A stretch of 64,000 nucleotides of DNA. Source: Lithodes maja (taxonomy: Eukaryota; Arthropoda; Malacostraca; Decapoda; Lithodidae). A model generated the notes under the pieces. That model was not told the DNA's origin. It was given only the letters and a program-made list of their open reading frames with translations, and did not search any database. The stretch covers positions 248,001-312,000 of the forward strand of contig JBAKBP010000191.1 of NCBI GenBank assembly GCA_037953745.1, in the 5' to 3' direction. The position numbers and the translations under genes are program-made. This document shows, one piece after another, positions 31,901-42,860 of the stretch (positions are counted from its first letter, which is position 1; every line of letters starts with the position of its first letter).

Positions 31901-33146
31901 AAGAGTTAGCAACAATATTTTGTCCCCTTTATCTATTAGTATCTCTTTTCACTTTATATCTGTAGACCTTTCCATTTATCTTATGCTATTACCCATTACT
32001 TCCCCCCCCCCCCCTCCACAATCTTTGACTTCACTCTCTCTCTGTCTATATAATTTTCTTAGGCGTATTGTCTAATTTCCCCCTCCCTCTTTTGTCTCTA
32101 TTCTCTTGTTCTAGTTCCCTTCCTGCATCCTCACCCTCTCTATTAATTGTTCGGTGTCCACAGTCATTATATCTAGTTTTCTATATATATATTATTTTTT
32201 TGTATGGCTTGACCCCCTATCTCATTTATAAACCCACAAAAGTTTTGATCCCTATCCCTCATCATAGAATGGTTTACTTTGTACTTTGTGTCTTCCGTTC
32301 TCAATTCTTGCCCACTACCCCATCCCTTCCCTTGCTCGGAATTCCCTTCCCATTTGGTGTTGCTCTATTGTTACCCTTTCCAATATTTGTCTACACTCCC
32401 TGCTTCACTTTCACCATTTACCCACATATATGCATTTGTTTGGCCATCTATCTTCTTAAATATCTTCCAGCCTAACCATGTACTTATCCTTTACTTTCCC
32501 AATCCACTTATCGAATGTACTCCACCACATCCCCTAACCCCCCCCCCCCCCGATAGCTTCTTCCGCTACGTACTTATTTGCCCCAAGTCCTGCCCTCCTG
32601 TTTCTAACTGTTTTGGCTATTCTACTGTGCATCCCAACGGCTCGAATCTACCTCGCCTATTATTCAGTGGTATTCAAGAAGTTCGCTAATGAATGGTGAG
32701 TATTGTCTGCATCCTACTTGTTTATGCGTAATTGCTGGACTTGATAATTATAGTGTCGTATTAATGCTACTCGCAGTTAACACTTTCATCGTTAAGCCTT
32801 GGTAGTGAAGTTATTTTGTACGTATTGCATGTTACTTAAAGTAAAACTTCCTTATACCATTTAAGTTTTATTTATTACTAGAAGCAACAATGCCTTTATA
32901 ATATTTACTTTTTACTTGTTACCCGTTTTCACACCATGATACAAGTACAATTTTATTTTTCATTTACTTTTTATAAATTGCAAGAATTAACAGACGTTGT
33001 TTTTACTGATTGGAAGAAGAAACATTGTCATTATGATATTTATTTTGACTCATTACCGTATTTCACATCGCAGCCTTAAATCCAAAATTGCCCATATTGC
33101 CCCACCCCCTGTCTATCCGTCTTCCTGTCATTACCTCTTATTACCC

Positions 33147-33147
<1 letters not shown>
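31901..33147. other. T/C-rich stretch without recognisable gene
   Basis: Pyrimidine-rich low-complexity sequence with long C runs (for example near 32545). The open frames at 32068-32689 are Leu/Pro/Phe-rich and overlap in two phases, as expected from composition rather than coding. Confidence 0.45.

Positions 33148-33229
<82 letters not shown>
33148..33229. repeat. (CT)n microsatellite, about 41 units
   Basis: Uninterrupted CT dinucleotide run of ~82 bp. Likely polymorphic in length. Confidence 0.95.
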
Positions 33230-33232
<3 letters not shown>

Positions 33233-33419
33233 TACCACTGTGACGCCCTCTTCTGCTTGTCATCCTCTATGTCCGCAGGTTCATACTTAGATATTTAGCT
33301 TTGAGATTTTTTATTTTATGTTGTATATGTTTATGTGTTTTTTATTTGTGTTTACTTATTACCTCTAACCTGCAACCTATAGTCTACCTAATATAGTCTG
33401 CAACCTTAGGCCTTCAGCA

Positions 33420-33628
33420 CAAATAGCCGACTAAAATATTTGTGTCTGAAGGAAGAAGTTGAATTCATCAACCTCTGGGATAATTTCTATAACCAGCCTA
33501 CTCTGTTCCGCAAGGATGGCACTCATCTAAACCCTGTGGGTTCAGCACGCATGGGTCGTCTCCTACACGAAGCAGTCCGCAGCCATGGATACAAAAACGC
33601 CATCCGAGAAGAAGCAGCAGTGACATAA
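33420..33628 (+). pseudogene. CR1-like LINE ORF1 C-terminal end (SGNH esterase type)
   Basis: Frame ending in RKDGTHLNPVGSARMGRLL. The DGTHLN motif fits the Asp-x-x-His block of SGNH/GDSL esterases, which CR1 ORF1 proteins are known to carry. The copy begins here, so the catalytic Ser block is missing. A ~80-bp spacer separates it from ORF2. Confidence 0.7.
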
Positions 33629-33711
33629 ATCATCCAACGCCAAGCAAAAAACAGAGGCAACCGAGGACCACCAGCGATAAGGACCGAAGACAGCGAGGAC
33701 CGAGGACAGCC

Positions 33712-36597
33712 ATGAACATACATGTAGATCCGACAAGAACCAACAATATTATTAAAGAGCGTTCCGTGAGTTCTAAAATAACAAATTTAAAGGTTTTCTA
33801 TGCAAACGCTCGTAGCATACGCAATACATTTTCAGATTTAGAGGAGCTAGTGTTTACTGAAAATTATGATGTGATTGGCATAACTGAATCTTGGCTCAAT
33901 ACAGAAGATAGAGACTTTTTAGCAGAGTATTCACTTCCCGGTTATGTAATGTTTGAGAAAAACCGAATAAATCGAAATGGAGGTGGCGTTTTACTTTATA
34001 TCAAATAAAAGAAAGTCTTAACCCTACCCTCTTGTCAAAACCTCAAATTGTGAACGTCGACACATCTTTTGTGCTAATAAAGAATAATAAAGGTACAAAA
34101 ATAATACTTGCGTTAATATACAGACCTCCAGCTCAATCAGTGCAAACTGACCGAGAAATTTACGAACAAATTGCAGATGTACTGTAAGTCAACAAGATAC
34201 CGTAATTTTTGGCGACTTTAATTTACCTGTGACCAAGTGGGGCGATACTCTTACTTCACACTCCGGACATGACTTGTATACGAACTTGCAAGAGAGTTCG
34301 CTTTATCAATTTGTTCGAACACCGACCCGTGGTAATAACGTTCTTGACATTGTATTTGCAACAAAAGAAGAATTAATAGAGAATTTGAATGTTGGTGATG
34401 AATTCAGTAACAGCGACCATCGTACGATAACTTTCACTTTAAACTTTACTAGTAACGAACCAAATAGTAGCATCGAAAAAGTCCCTAATTTCAAGAAAGC
34501 AAACTTTCATAAACTTAGAGCTATGTTTAAAGAAACTGACTGGAGCTTTTTAATTAACAATAACGACATAAATACATCTTGGAAGTTATTCGAAACCACT
34601 TACCTAAAAGCAGTGCAAGACTGCATACCATCGAAAATACGGCGTCCAGGCCATAATAATAACCCCAAATGGTGGAATAAAGATATTTCAAACTGCCTGC
34701 TTGCTAAAAAATTTGCTAATGATAGATTAAAATCCTCACAAAATGACGAAGAACGGGTGAAATTTGTAGAGGTACGACGCATAGCCAAAAAGTTAATTAA
34801 GCAAAGTAAAAAGACCCTAGAGTTACATATTGCGAATCAAAGTAAAACAAACCCGAAAAAATTCTATAGTTATATCAGAAAGAAAAAAGTAGTTACTTCA
34901 ACTGTTGGACCGTTAGTCGATGAAAATGGAGAATACACCAAAGACGAAGTACAAATGAGTAATGCCCTCAATACCTTCTTTGCATCAGTTTTTACAACAG
35001 AAGACCTCAGTGATATCCCTACACCATCGCCGATTCAGATTGATAATTCAGATGTTCTAAGCAATATCACCGTTACAGAGAGAGAAGTATTGAATTGTTT
35101 AGATAAACTCAAGGTAAATAAAACGCCTGGACCTGATACAATCTCGCCTAGAGTTCTAAAGGAAGCTAAGGATGAGCTCTCCAAACCACTGACTTTACTA
35201 TTCAATAAATCCTTGCAGTCTGGAACTATGCCTGATCAGTGGAAGATAGCCAATGTAACACCGATATTAAAAAAAGGCAGCAAATCCCTACCCAGTAACT
35301 ATCGTCCAATTAGCTTAACCTCAGTTGTATGTAAAATGCTAGAAACGGTCATACGAGACAGACTCGTAAATCACTTAGAGGAAAATAACATACTTAAAGA
35401 TACTCAACACGGCTTTCGTAAAAAACGTTCCTGTTTAATAAACCTCTTAGACTTCTTCCACGATATCCTCAACCTCTACGATGAGAGTAAAGCTGTAGAT
35501 ATTATATACCTTGATTTTCAAAAGGCCTTTGACAAAGTTCCCCACAAACGTTTACTGCTAAAACTAAAAGCGCATGGAATACAAGACGGTGTGTTGAAAT
35601 GGATAGAAAATTGGCTCAGCGACAGAAAGCAAAGAGTAGTCATAAACGGTAAGGCATCTAAATGGACCAATGTAAGTAGCGGGGTACCCCAGGGATCGGT
35701 ACTAGGACCAATTCTCTTTCTAATTTACATCAACGACATAGATGAGGGTCTCACCTGTACAATCTAAAATTTGCTGACGATACAAAAATTGCAAATAGCG
35801 TACTCTCAAAAGAACAAGTTGACGATATGCAACACACTCTAGATAAATTGTCACATTGGGCCCAAGCTTGACAAATGAGTTTCAATGCGGATAAATGTAA
35901 AGTACTACATATCGGATACCTAAATGAGAAAGCAAACTATTCGATGAATGGCACTCAGCTTAAGAATGTAAACAGAGAAACCGATCTGGGAGTAACAATA
36001 TCGAGTAACCTAAAACCGAGTCAACAATGTTCAGAAGTTGTTAAGAAGGCAAACAAAATAATTGGCTTTTTAGGCAGGTCATTTGAGCATAAATCCAAAG
36101 ACGTTATCCTAACCCTTTACAATTCCTTAGTCCGCCCTCTTCTGGAATACTGCGTTCAATGCTGGTGCCCTTATTACCAAAAAGACATAAACAAGCTAGA
36201 ACGAGTTCAACGTAGAGTTACCAAAATTATACCTAGCCTAAAGAACAAACCATACGAAGAGTGTCTTAGAGAATTAAATCTATTTCCTTTAACCCAGCGC
36301 AGATTAAGAGGTGACTTAATTCAAGTGTTCAAAATTATCAAAGGCATCGACAATATGAACTGTAGTAAGTACTTCACTATCGACCAATCTATTTACACGC
36401 AGGGAAACGGTTGCAAAATTATTGGTAAATCTTTTAACTCACACGAATCTAAGAATTTCTTCTTCAATCGAGTTGTCAACTTGTGGAATGGGCTTCCCCG
36501 AGACGTTATAGACTGCAGCACCGTTGATTCATTTAAACTCCGCCTAGAGAAATATCTCGCATCAAACCCGCGACTGACTGCGTTTGTAAATGAATAA
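33712..36597 (+). pseudogene. CR1-like LINE ORF2: AP endonuclease, RT (most complete copy)
   Basis: Starts MNIHVDPTRT, then VFYANARSIRN, GITESWL, FGDFNLPV and SDHRTITF (endonuclease), NKTPGPDTI, LKKGSKSLPSNYRPISL, LDFQKAFDKVP, SGVPQGSVLGP and FADDTKIA (RT), ending PRLTAFVNE. Lesions: stop at 34006-34008, a frameshift/stop near 34183, a 1-bp deletion at about 35765 and a TGA where other copies have Trp (about 35868). With so few lesions it is a recent insertion. The 3' tail ends at 36818 with CTCCTTTGTA. Confidence 0.92.
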
Positions 36598-36818
36598 CTT
36601 TATTTTATCCTCCCCTCAGTTACTAACCCATATGTCCCCTACTAACTTCCTAGTCCTGCCACGGACATTAGTTCCAGGGCAGTAGTTCCCTTTCCAATGT
36701 TCCCTTACCCACTCTAAACCACTGTTTGGACACTTGATCCTCAGTGTTTTGGAGGACAAGCAACCTAGGAGGGTCACTGGATCTGTTGTTGCTTGATTTC
36801 CTTTGTACTCCTTTGTAT
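36598..36818 (+). mobile_element. CR1-like LINE 3' untranslated region and tail
   Basis: Shared by every copy in the window (after 5727, 16634, 18913 and, in reverse, 48943-49160). Contains CTAACTTCCTA, GGACATTAGTTCCA and the final GATTTCCTTTGTACTCC repeat, presumably the region recognised by the LINE's own RT. Confidence 0.88.
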
Positions 36819-37639
36819 AGTCTCAAAACCAATGTTAATAATAATAGTTAATAATATAATACATTGATATAACATCAATGCATATAGATGTAGAGATGAG
36901 GAATATTTTTGAGTTTGTGATGATGTTTTTGATGGGGCGAAGCCACAAAATGTACTTTAACAGTATATTATACATGTACTTTTTCGTTGTATATGGATTA
37001 CTACGAATATATCTTTGAATGTGTGTATTATAATTATGTGCATGTGGGTTAGTGAGTGACTGAGAGGGGGTTTGATTGAATGCATTTCATGATGAATACT
37101 TTTCCTAAAGCTTAACGTTGTGGTAGGCTTATTTTGTATTTAATTATAGCAACAGTCATATTTATATTTTGACTGCCTGATAGACTGTTTGGGAGAGCAA
37201 ATGTGGGTGAAGAAGATGAGTTGTGCAATCATCTATAAGGGGATCAGCTCAAGGATAAACCCACATTGAATCGAGAAGCAAAGGAAACTCTTCTTCCTTT
37301 TCTAACAACCTACCTCTGTGACCAAGTATTTTCAGACTATGCAAACTAAAGCAAGAGACCAAATTGAGCCCCAACACGCGTCAACTTAAATCTATACTAG
37401 AGAAGCTCAACAACAACATAAGGCAGCATCAGTTTTGTTAATAATAGATATTTGTTTTTCATTGCTCATAGCGCAGTTACTGTTACAGAAATAAGATATG
37501 AAGTGTTACATACTATAATATATGTATCTAAGTTACTGCCTTGAAAAATAATTATGAATTAATAAGAATAAATATAAATATATAACGTACCAATCCAGTG
37601 TTTCAGGGTGTAGGGTCGTAAGGACGATGAAATATTGTA
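36819..37639. other. AT-rich stretch, probably residual hAT interior
   Basis: Between the CR1 tail and the hAT-like right end. No coding frame recognised. Confidence 0.4.
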
Positions 37640-37675
37640 TTTAGGGTCGCCATCAAAATAGTTTGGGAACCACTG
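37640..37675. mobile_element. hAT-like right terminus
   Basis: GGGTCGCCATC followed by GTTTGGGAACCACTG, inverse of the end at 31821. Sequence agreement is over about 15 outer bases plus the GGTCGC motif. Confidence 0.55.
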
Positions 37676-37724
37676 TTACAGTTTGTGTAGTCTAAATGTA
37701 GCTGAAAGAAAATACATAAGACAT

Positions 37725-37745
37725 CACCGGTACAGAAGGGGTTAA
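37725..37745. mobile_element. Single piggyBac-type end with TTAA
   Basis: GGTACAGAAGGGGTTAA is the same terminal motif as the right end of the MITE at 55159-55355. No partner end is visible nearby, so this is a solo or truncated copy. Confidence 0.5.
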
Positions 37746-37806
37746 GAGTACCGGGTATATAATTGTATTATTCAACTACAATACATTACAAACAGCTTGA
37801 ATAATA

Positions 37807-37993
37807 AAGTAGAAACTTACCAATCTGAAGCCCGCCTATCCAGAAACCCAAGCCTTCTGGATAAGTATTCAACCCAGAGTCCTTACTCAAACATCCAGAC
37901 TTTTCTGGATGGTTGTGTTTCGTTCAGACTACAGTATTCAGACTTCCAGACAAGGATTTCCCCCAGTTAGTCCAGATGGGTAAGGTTTTACTG
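37807..37993. mobile_element. pogo/Tigger-like MITE (187 bp)
   Basis: Terminal inverted repeats of ~23 bp: left AAGTAGAAACTTACCAATCT, right (reverse) CAGTAAAACCTTACCCATCT. Flanked on both sides by TA (37805-37806 and 37994-37995), the target of Tc1/mariner elements. The CAGTAAAACCTT end is typical of the pogo/Tigger group. The interior has two inverted TCCAGA/TCTGGA motifs. Confidence 0.8.
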
Positions 37994-38294
37994 TAACGGT
38001 ATTAGAGACTAAGGAATGCCAGTACAGCCGAGGCCACCTAGAGTACCAGGCCGCGTAGACCATACTGTGACGTCAGCGGACCGCTGACCGTCTGTCTCCC
38101 AAGTCTATAATTACTCTCCCTTTTATATTTTATCAGTTTAATTTTAAATTAAAATACACATACAAATATATTTATCTTTTACTGTGTAAGCAAAATTATA
38201 TTATTATATATTATGATGCCGATATTATAACATACTTTGGTATTTACTGCAAATTACACTCAATCCTTGAACAAGTATTTGTACAAGATGAAAA

Positions 38295-38564
38295 CGTATT
38301 ACAAGTATATCACTATTACTTTTACGTATTACAAGTATATCACTATTACTTTTACGTATTACAAGTATATCACTATTACTTTTACGTATTACAAGTATAT
38401 CACTATTACTTTTACGTATTACAAGTATATCACTATTACTTTTACGTATTACAAGTATATCACTATTACTTTTACGTATTACAAGTATATCACTATTACT
38501 TTTACGTATTACAAGTATATCACTATTACTTTTACGTATTACAAGTATATCACTATTACTTTTT
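38295..38564. repeat. 30-bp minisatellite, nine identical units
   Basis: The unit CGTATTACAAGTATATCACT plus ATTACTTTTA is repeated nine times without visible differences (the last ends TTTTTTCC). Because 30 is divisible by three, an open frame crosses it as a ten-residue repeat (YYKYITITFT), probably by chance. Identity between units suggests recent expansion. Confidence 0.95.
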
Positions 38565-38937
38565 TCCTATTGGAAAAAATAATACAAAATGCTATTATAC
38601 ATTACTATATTTTATACACAGCCAATAAAGAGAGCCTTACTGGAGAGCCAATATACGCGACATCCACCAATATTCGTGAACAAATACATATGTCACTAAC
38701 TAAATTATTACTATATACATTAATATAAACATATAATTAATGTAACACACACACAAACACACACATAAAGGAATGACCTTTGTACTAGGCCTAATCCAAT
38801 CTCCGTTCCGGGATTATACTTTTTAAATCCGATTCCCTCACCTGGCCACACCTGCAGACACACTCACCTTCACAATCACACACACACCTTCAGTCACACA
38901 CACACACAATACAATAATTATACAATACAGTACACAT
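38565..38937. repeat. AT-rich DNA and (CA)n microsatellites
   Basis: (AC)n at about 38742-38767 and (CA)n-rich sequence at 38870-38915. No gene recognised. Confidence 0.6.
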
Positions 38938-39530
38938 AGTCTATTTGTCTAGGGTTTGAAGCTTTCTCTTCATGCCTACATTCTTATTAGTTCCGGTAGC
39001 TGCTGGGATGTTATTTTCTTTAGCACAGTAATTATTTAATATTGCATTTGTAGAAGCATATACCACCATACTTTCTATTTTTTCGGTGTCATGACCATTT
39101 TCACACATATCACTAGGGAACAGGAGATCAGCCTATCCTGAAGCCGTAACTGTGAGCTGTGTTGCTATATTTCTTTGGCTAGTAGCATTTCGAAAGGCAG
39201 GAAGTTGAACAAGTTTGTTAATAACAATATAGTTATAAATGCACATGTTGGCTGTCACACTATCTGGGTAAATAAGAGAACCTCTGCTAATTCCAGCAAT
39301 GTAACTTAGATTTTCAGGGATGTCTTCACCACTAGCTGAACACGTAATCATTTATTTACATGCATTACATTTAATGTTCTTTATCACAGAGTAACAGCAA
39401 TAGCCAGTTAAATAAACTATCACTGGGATGATGTCTTTACACCTATCAATATCTTCCTTACAAACTTCAACATTCGTATGACATAAACCAAAATCAATTT
39501 CCTCATCTGTTTTTACTTCTGCATAGTTAA
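38938..39530 (-). pseudogene. DNA-transposase C-terminal fossil (P-element/THAP9-like?)
   Basis: Minus-strand frame: IIPVIVYLTGYCCYSVIK, SRGSLIYPDSVTANM, YNYIVINKLVQLP, DMCENGHDTEKIE, ASTNAILNNYCAKEN, KRKLQTLDK and stop. In-frame stops at about 39352 and 39132 break it. The pattern (tyrosine/glycine-Cys-Cys, nLYNYIVINKL, KENxx) resembles the C-terminus of transposases I remember as P-element or THAP9-like in arthropods; that label is recollection, not demonstrated here. No terminal repeats identified. Confidence 0.5.
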
Positions 39531-39819
39531 TTTCTTAAAAATCCCTTAAAATGACCTTTTTGTTGAGTATGGGTAAACTTAGTTTTAACACTGACATCAT
39601 CCATATCTTCTTTTCACACTCATATATTTGGCATACTCTAGGTGGCCTTGGTAAAGCCGCCCTAATATTATATACAGGTACTGTCTCAAGTCGGCCACCC
39701 CCAGCTATGGGGTATGTGTCTGAGTATACACATAAATACATATAGAAGAGAAGGTTCCGGCAACTCTGAATTGGCAATCCAATGGAGTTAGGTTAATAAA
39801 ATGCGAAATTTAGGATATA
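39531..39819. other. Unassigned stretch beside the Copia element
   Basis: Open frames on both strands in the same stretch; neither shows a motif I recognise. Confidence 0.35.
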
Positions 39820-39824
39820 AAGAG

Positions 39825-39979
39825 CGTTAATGTTCGCTCACCTGGTGTATGTATACAACTGCCAGCTGCTGGCAAGCTGACCGCATATGACGGTTGCTTC
39901 CTGGTCCGCCATGACAGTGACGTCACGTGACGTCATCGCGCTCCATATTCAAAACAGTTCACACTCGCACACATCAACA
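39825..39979 (-). repeat. Copia element, 3' LTR (155 bp)
   Basis: Matches 44245-44401 with a few differences. Plus-strand ends GTTAATGTTCGC and CATCAACA (coding strand TGTTGATG... AACATTAACG, where the partner ends in ACA). Contains two TGACGTCA palindromes at 39918-39925 and 39928-39935. Left flank AAGAG (39820-39824) equals the right flank of the other LTR. Confidence 0.95.
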
Positions 39980-39982
39980 CTC

Positions 39983-41560
39983 TCGTCCTTCTCTTCTTAG
40001 ATGTACAACACGTCCGTCCTTCTTATCTACTTCACAGTTCTTGTGAAGGACCTCGAATATGTAGCCAAAGAACATAGCATCGACTTCCCAGTTCTTGCGA
40101 ATGATTCCAAATATGTATCCAAAGTACATATCATCTACCCCCTGGACAGGTATTCTAGTCCCGGCTGACTGTAGCGCGCAGTCGCACGGTTGACGGTTGG
40201 TGAGGCAGTCAGCTACTTGTCCCGTCGTATCCACCCAAGCCACTTCAGTGACTTCTCCACGCTCCAACATATCACATAACACAGTAATGTCAATCCGCAG
40301 TCTCCTATCTTCCACACTCCTACACGAGTGAAGCGCGTCTACCAGGCTCTTGTTATCGGTAAAACACCTTATCCTAAGAATCCCACAGTCGGAGATTTCA
40401 TGTAGAAGTTTCGCCAGATACACTGCTGTCTCAGCACACTCCAACAGCGCCAGGGCCTCAGCGGACAGGGTGGATTTAACAACTCTCTTGATCTTTCTTG
40501 ACTGCCAGTAAACGGGACATCTCTTCCCACCATCGTCCCACAAGAATATAGCAAAACCTCCCTGTGACCCATTTCCCGCTAGGTTGGCAAACGAGGCATC
40601 TGAAAAGCACTCCAAGTAGCAATCTCCCAGTTCCTCCATCTTTGGCATATATATCTTCACAATATCTGTCTTCACTCTTTCTATCACCTTGTTAAGCCGC
40701 AGAAGATCAGCCACGATCGCCCGACAACATGCCACACTCAGCTCACACACATCAAATGCTATGTCTGGACGGATATGCGTGGCTATCCAATTTAACTGGC
40801 CCACTATAGCCCTATACTCCGACCTTTCTGACACCGACAATTCGGCCGATTTTACATTTGCACATTGTCTGCAGATAGTTACCGGAGTCAAGGTCGATGC
40901 ATACTGAAGCTGGTCCAAGGTAATGATTCCATCCTTATAAGAGACAATGTTCAGACCCACATACTTAAATGCCTTGGACTCAGTGCTACCGATGAGGAAA
41001 ACTTGACTTAACGGGTCTATCACATGATTCTTGTGATACTCCGGCGGAGGTCTTAGATGTACAACTCTTCCAATCTCGTAACCTTGCAAATAAGCAGCTT
41101 TTACATCTAGGGAGTGACAGATCCAGCCCGGGGAAGCAGCAATCGCCAGTGTCAAATGCACTGCTTCCTTAGAACATGTAGGCGAATCTTTCCGAATATC
41201 ACCAGTCTCCTCCTTGAATCCCCTCGCAACCAAACGTGCCTTCACCACTGTCTGACCTCCTTTGACTTTTTCCATCACAACCCACCATACCGAGAGTGCC
41301 ACCTGTCCAACATCCTCCACCTCCTCATACACATCATTTTCCAGCCAGTTTACAATCTCTTTCTTCTTGGCACACAACACCTCATCTGAGTTGAAAAGAA
41401 CCATCAGCTCTGTATTGTCATCCACCACCTCCCACGTGCTAAAGTCCCCCTTCAGATCTGCCCAGGAAACGCTTCCATCCAAGTCCCACCTAAAATTATA
41501 ACAGTCCTTATGTTTCCCAGTGGCCTTACCAGGTCTACCCACCACACGTCCAGACACCAA
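39983..41560 (-). pseudogene. Copia pol C-terminal: RT (internally deleted) and RNase H
   Basis: 528-codon open frame. RT start: KARLVARGFKEETG, SLDVKAAYLQGYE, VVHLRPPPEY. The next residues jump directly to VFLIGSTESKAFKYVGLNI, so the middle of RT, including the catalytic Y-V-D-D block, is absent although the frame is intact. RNase H region: YRAIVGQLNWIATHIRPDI, CFSDASFAN, KSTLSAEALAL, CFTDNKSLVDAL, WVDTTGQVADCLT. The sequence style suggests a GalEa-like Copia. This copy cannot reverse-transcribe. Confidence 0.88.
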
Positions 41561-42153
41561 TCACCGCTCTCAGCCCGTACACCCTGTATCCGTTGACCGG
41601 CAGTGAGTCTATTAGGTTGATTTGGAGCCGACTCTAGCCCCGGATCCGGGTCCTGGTTCCCGATCTCCGGTTCACTCGAATCACTTGAATCATCAACGAC
41701 CTCAGGCTCACGTTGTCCTTCTCCACTCTCCGACCCCTCGTCAGGTGAATATTCCGTCGACGATAGCCCTGTCCCCTTGTCTTGAAGATTGTCAACATCT
41801 CATCACGCCGTCGAGTCCCCACCTGGAGCGCGTGCCAACCGACACTCATGAACTCTTTCATAGACACCCCCATGTCTCACCAAAATCTGCTTCCCATCCT
41901 TTCCAATGACAATGCCAGGGCCGTGCCACTCATGACTGTTGTTTCGTTTGTAAAACACCTCATCTCCACTCTGCACATCCGCAAGTTTGCTTGAACGTAA
42001 GTTGTGTCGCAAGGCCCTTGCTAAGCGTTCCCCAGACTCGATTTTAACAAACTCCTGTCTTGCCAAGTGAAGAGCGTTTAAATTGTTTCTCACAATGTCT
42101 GATGCCGAAACAGATTCCAATGCTGGGGGATCATTTGTAAACACATTAGGCAA
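41561..42153 (-). pseudogene. Copia pol, integrase C-terminal region and linker
   Basis: The frame at 41803-42153 gives SGDEVFYKRNNSHEWHGPG and VRHGGVYERVHECRL, the C-terminal beta-domain of Copia integrases. After a frameshift, a hydrophilic linker leads to the RT. The next frame (41622-41800) is Asp/Glu/Ser-rich on the minus strand. Confidence 0.75.
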
Positions 42154-42173
42154 TCCGGGGTTGTGACCAAAGA

Positions 42174-42851
42174 CTAGTTGGTTGGGGAAAAGCCTGTAAA
42201 GTTGGTTAGGGCATTCCTCGCTGACACTGCCCAGGCCAAAGCCACACCCAATTCACACTTGCTGTCTGCCATCATTTTCCTTACTATGTCACCGATCACT
42301 GCATTTAAACATTCGCACACACCGTTGCTCCAGGGACTCTCCGCTGCGGTCGTCATAATTTTAATGTTGAATGCCTCACCAAGTGCCCTCATATCTTCAT
42401 TGTTGAACTCACATCCATTGTCCGTCAGGATCTTTCCAGGCGCGCCGAACGTAACAATCCAGCTCTGAAACACAGCCTTGAGAATGGTGGCTGCACGTTT
42501 ATCTCCAATCACTGTCGCTGTACAATATCTAGTGGCCAAATCAACAACCACCAAAAAATATTTATTGCCCCAGGCCTTTAGGTCCATAGCAATGACGTCA
42601 TTCAATTTAGATGCCATAGGCATGCTAACTATGGGACGTGGTGTAGCCCTCCTAAGTTTAAAACATACTTCACACTCCTCGGTTTCCTTTTGTACAGCCC
42701 GTTCCAGATCCAAACTCTCAATTCCTGCATCATTAATGAGTTTGACAAGCTGTGATGTTTTAGGGTGTCCAAACTGCCTGTGAAGTTTCGAAGCTGTCTT
42801 CTTCACATCCCTCCCCTCCACAGCAGCCAAAGAAATCATTCCCACAAACAT
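42174..42851 (-). pseudogene. Copia integrase core
   Basis: HRQFGHP with CEVCFKLRR (HHCC zinc region), then catalytic D in IAMDLKAW, D in LTDNGCEFNN and E in NGVCECLNAVIGD. These are the three acidic residues of a Copia integrase. The frame is broken just after FTGFSPTN. Joins to the protease part by another frame break at about 42860. Confidence 0.88.
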
Positions 42852-42860
42852 CCGTCCTAG

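Noticed and set aside
32068..32689. Two overlapping ~135-codon frames resembling membrane proteins
   Set aside because: Both phases are open because the DNA is T/C-rich and stop-poor; no start context or conserved pattern.
38295..38564. CRISPR array
   Set aside because: Units are contiguous and identical with no spacers, and the genome is eukaryotic.
38237..38728. 163-codon frame with ten-residue repeats
   Set aside because: Product of a 30-bp minisatellite; flanks do not look coding.
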